Shown: one piece after another, positions 63,301 through 64,000 of the stretch | Numbering within the stretch: the first letter of the stretch is position 1 | Layout of the letters: each line of letters starts with the position of its first letter | Source: Dryococelus australis | Taxonomy: Eukaryota; Arthropoda; Insecta; Phasmatodea; Phasmatidae | NCBI GenBank assembly: GCA_029891345.1 | Contig: CM056995.1 | Location: forward strand, 216,570,547-216,634,546 | Direction of reading: 5' to 3' | DNA length: 64,000 nt | Made by a program: the position numbers and the translations under genes | The notes under the pieces: generated by a model | What the model was told of the DNA's origin: nothing | Seen by the model: only the letters and a program-made list of their open reading frames with translations | The model's database searches: none

Positions 63301-64000
63301 GTTTTGTGGAAAACGCAAGAGAAAACGAATGCCCTACACACCACGCTCACAGCAGGGAAATGCTCTCATGGCGGCGGGATGCGCGGACGGGAAATTATTC
63401 AGGCAAATTTCACTTCAAGAAAAATGAAGCAGTAAGCCTGTGAATTCACGTAGTGTTTTTTCTCAGTTTTAACGACGGCATAGCAAGTAGCGCGTGTCGT
63501 GTCGCTCCGAGTTCTTTCACAGGGAAGTGTGGGTTCGCGTATTTCAACGGCGTGTTAATGCCAGCCTCATGGCTCTGCACCGGTGATGTCAGACGCACCA
63601 TTTTCATGGTACTTGTACCATAATTAGACCTTATGTACCATGTACCATGGTCAGGTCATCATGGTACGCAAATGTACCGTAATTTGATTACAGTAAATAT
63701 ATGAAGCTAATGACTCTAAAATATACTAAAATATGATAAGTTTGTAGCGCTTCGTTTAAGTCTAAAGCCAAACCCGTATAATTTATATGCAAATTAAGAG
63801 TTGAATTTCAGTTGTACTTGAGGTCAGTAGTGCAGCGTTCAAACAATTGTTGTGTAAAATTGTGATTTTATACATTTTTTATAAGTATACTATAAGTGTG
63901 TGTCAGTGTGCCATTATTTGAATGTTCCGTACCATGACACTGACGATATAAAATCCCTGCTCTGCACTGTGTCGCGAACAGTATGCCACGTGGATGAGCA
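63301..64000. other. Unannotated end of window with a GTACCAT-rich cluster
   Basis: 63605-63680 contains TGGTAC and GTACCA words six or more times in both orientations (CATGGTACTTGTACCATAA; TGTACCATGTACCATGG). A further CCGTACCATGAC occurs at about 63928. This could be the palindromic subterminal part of another element. No gene recognised. Confidence 0.4.

Noticed and set aside
1..64000. Bacterial-style operons, riboswitches or rho-independent terminators
   Set aside because: Base composition, frame lengths, SINEs and transposon types indicate an animal nuclear genome. Hairpins such as 8701-8748 are better seen as repeat by-products.

Overview
The window is eukaryotic, animal nuclear DNA, most likely from an arthropod. 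It is AT-rich, and nearly every in-frame stretch is short and closed by stops. Short inverted-repeat DNA transposons, tRNA-derived SINEs and decayed Tc1/mariner transposases fill it. There is no operon structure, ribosomal RNA gene, CRISPR array or intact mobile-element gene. The arthropod call is an inference. It rests on one plausible host exon, a clip-type cysteine-knot domain (a domain known from arthropod serine proteases) at 22168-22366 on the minus strand, and on the mix of repeat families. I could not identify the species.

The dominant content is layered MITEs, which I sorted by comparing copies within the window. (1) Families A, B and C end in TATAG(G/T)CTRTTCACG..., apparently at TA target sites. 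They account for about 20 copies and repeatedly insert into one another. (2) Family D is a TTAA-flanked element of about 450 bp (piggyBac-type target site) with conserved CCAAT and TATA-like motifs, in nine copies. (3) Families F and K, and a singleton at 14705-14993, are TTAA-flanked elements beginning CCC. (4) A hAT-like set has TAGRGA..., CAGGGA... or CAGTGGCG... ends and 8-bp target duplications, several of them perfect. (5) Family J elements (775-1121 bp) have CACTG ends, motif-rich subterminal blocks and, in three of four, a central tRNA-like module. (6) Three elements have long inverted repeats and ends of the type TTAAGG/CCTTAA or TTAGGG. (7) There is one PIF/Harbinger-like MITE, 42635-43117.

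Layout: 1-9 kb holds A, C, H and D copies with two SINEs. 9.7-12 kb is unannotated. 12-16.5 kb holds a J element, a broken Tc1 transposase, a TTAA MITE, two SINEs and a hAT-like MITE. 17-23.3 kb is the poorest in repeats and holds the putative clip exon and a CpG-rich patch. 23.9-32.5 kb is a dense nest: a SINE split by a retroposon, then hAT-like elements containing foldback, piggyBac-like and second-tier hAT-like insertions. 32.6-44.3 kb holds foldbacks, a mariner fragment and two J elements. 44.6-54 kb holds a SINE, a tandem primer-binding-site-like motif, a mariner deletion derivative, A, B and D copies and a J element. 55-64 kb holds F, C-in-C, D, two SINEs, A with nested B, and a mariner C-terminal fragment.

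No genes here work together as a pathway. The biology visible is transposon ecology: non-autonomous elements with shared ends, repeated nesting that gives a relative time order, and no intact transposase in the window to move them.
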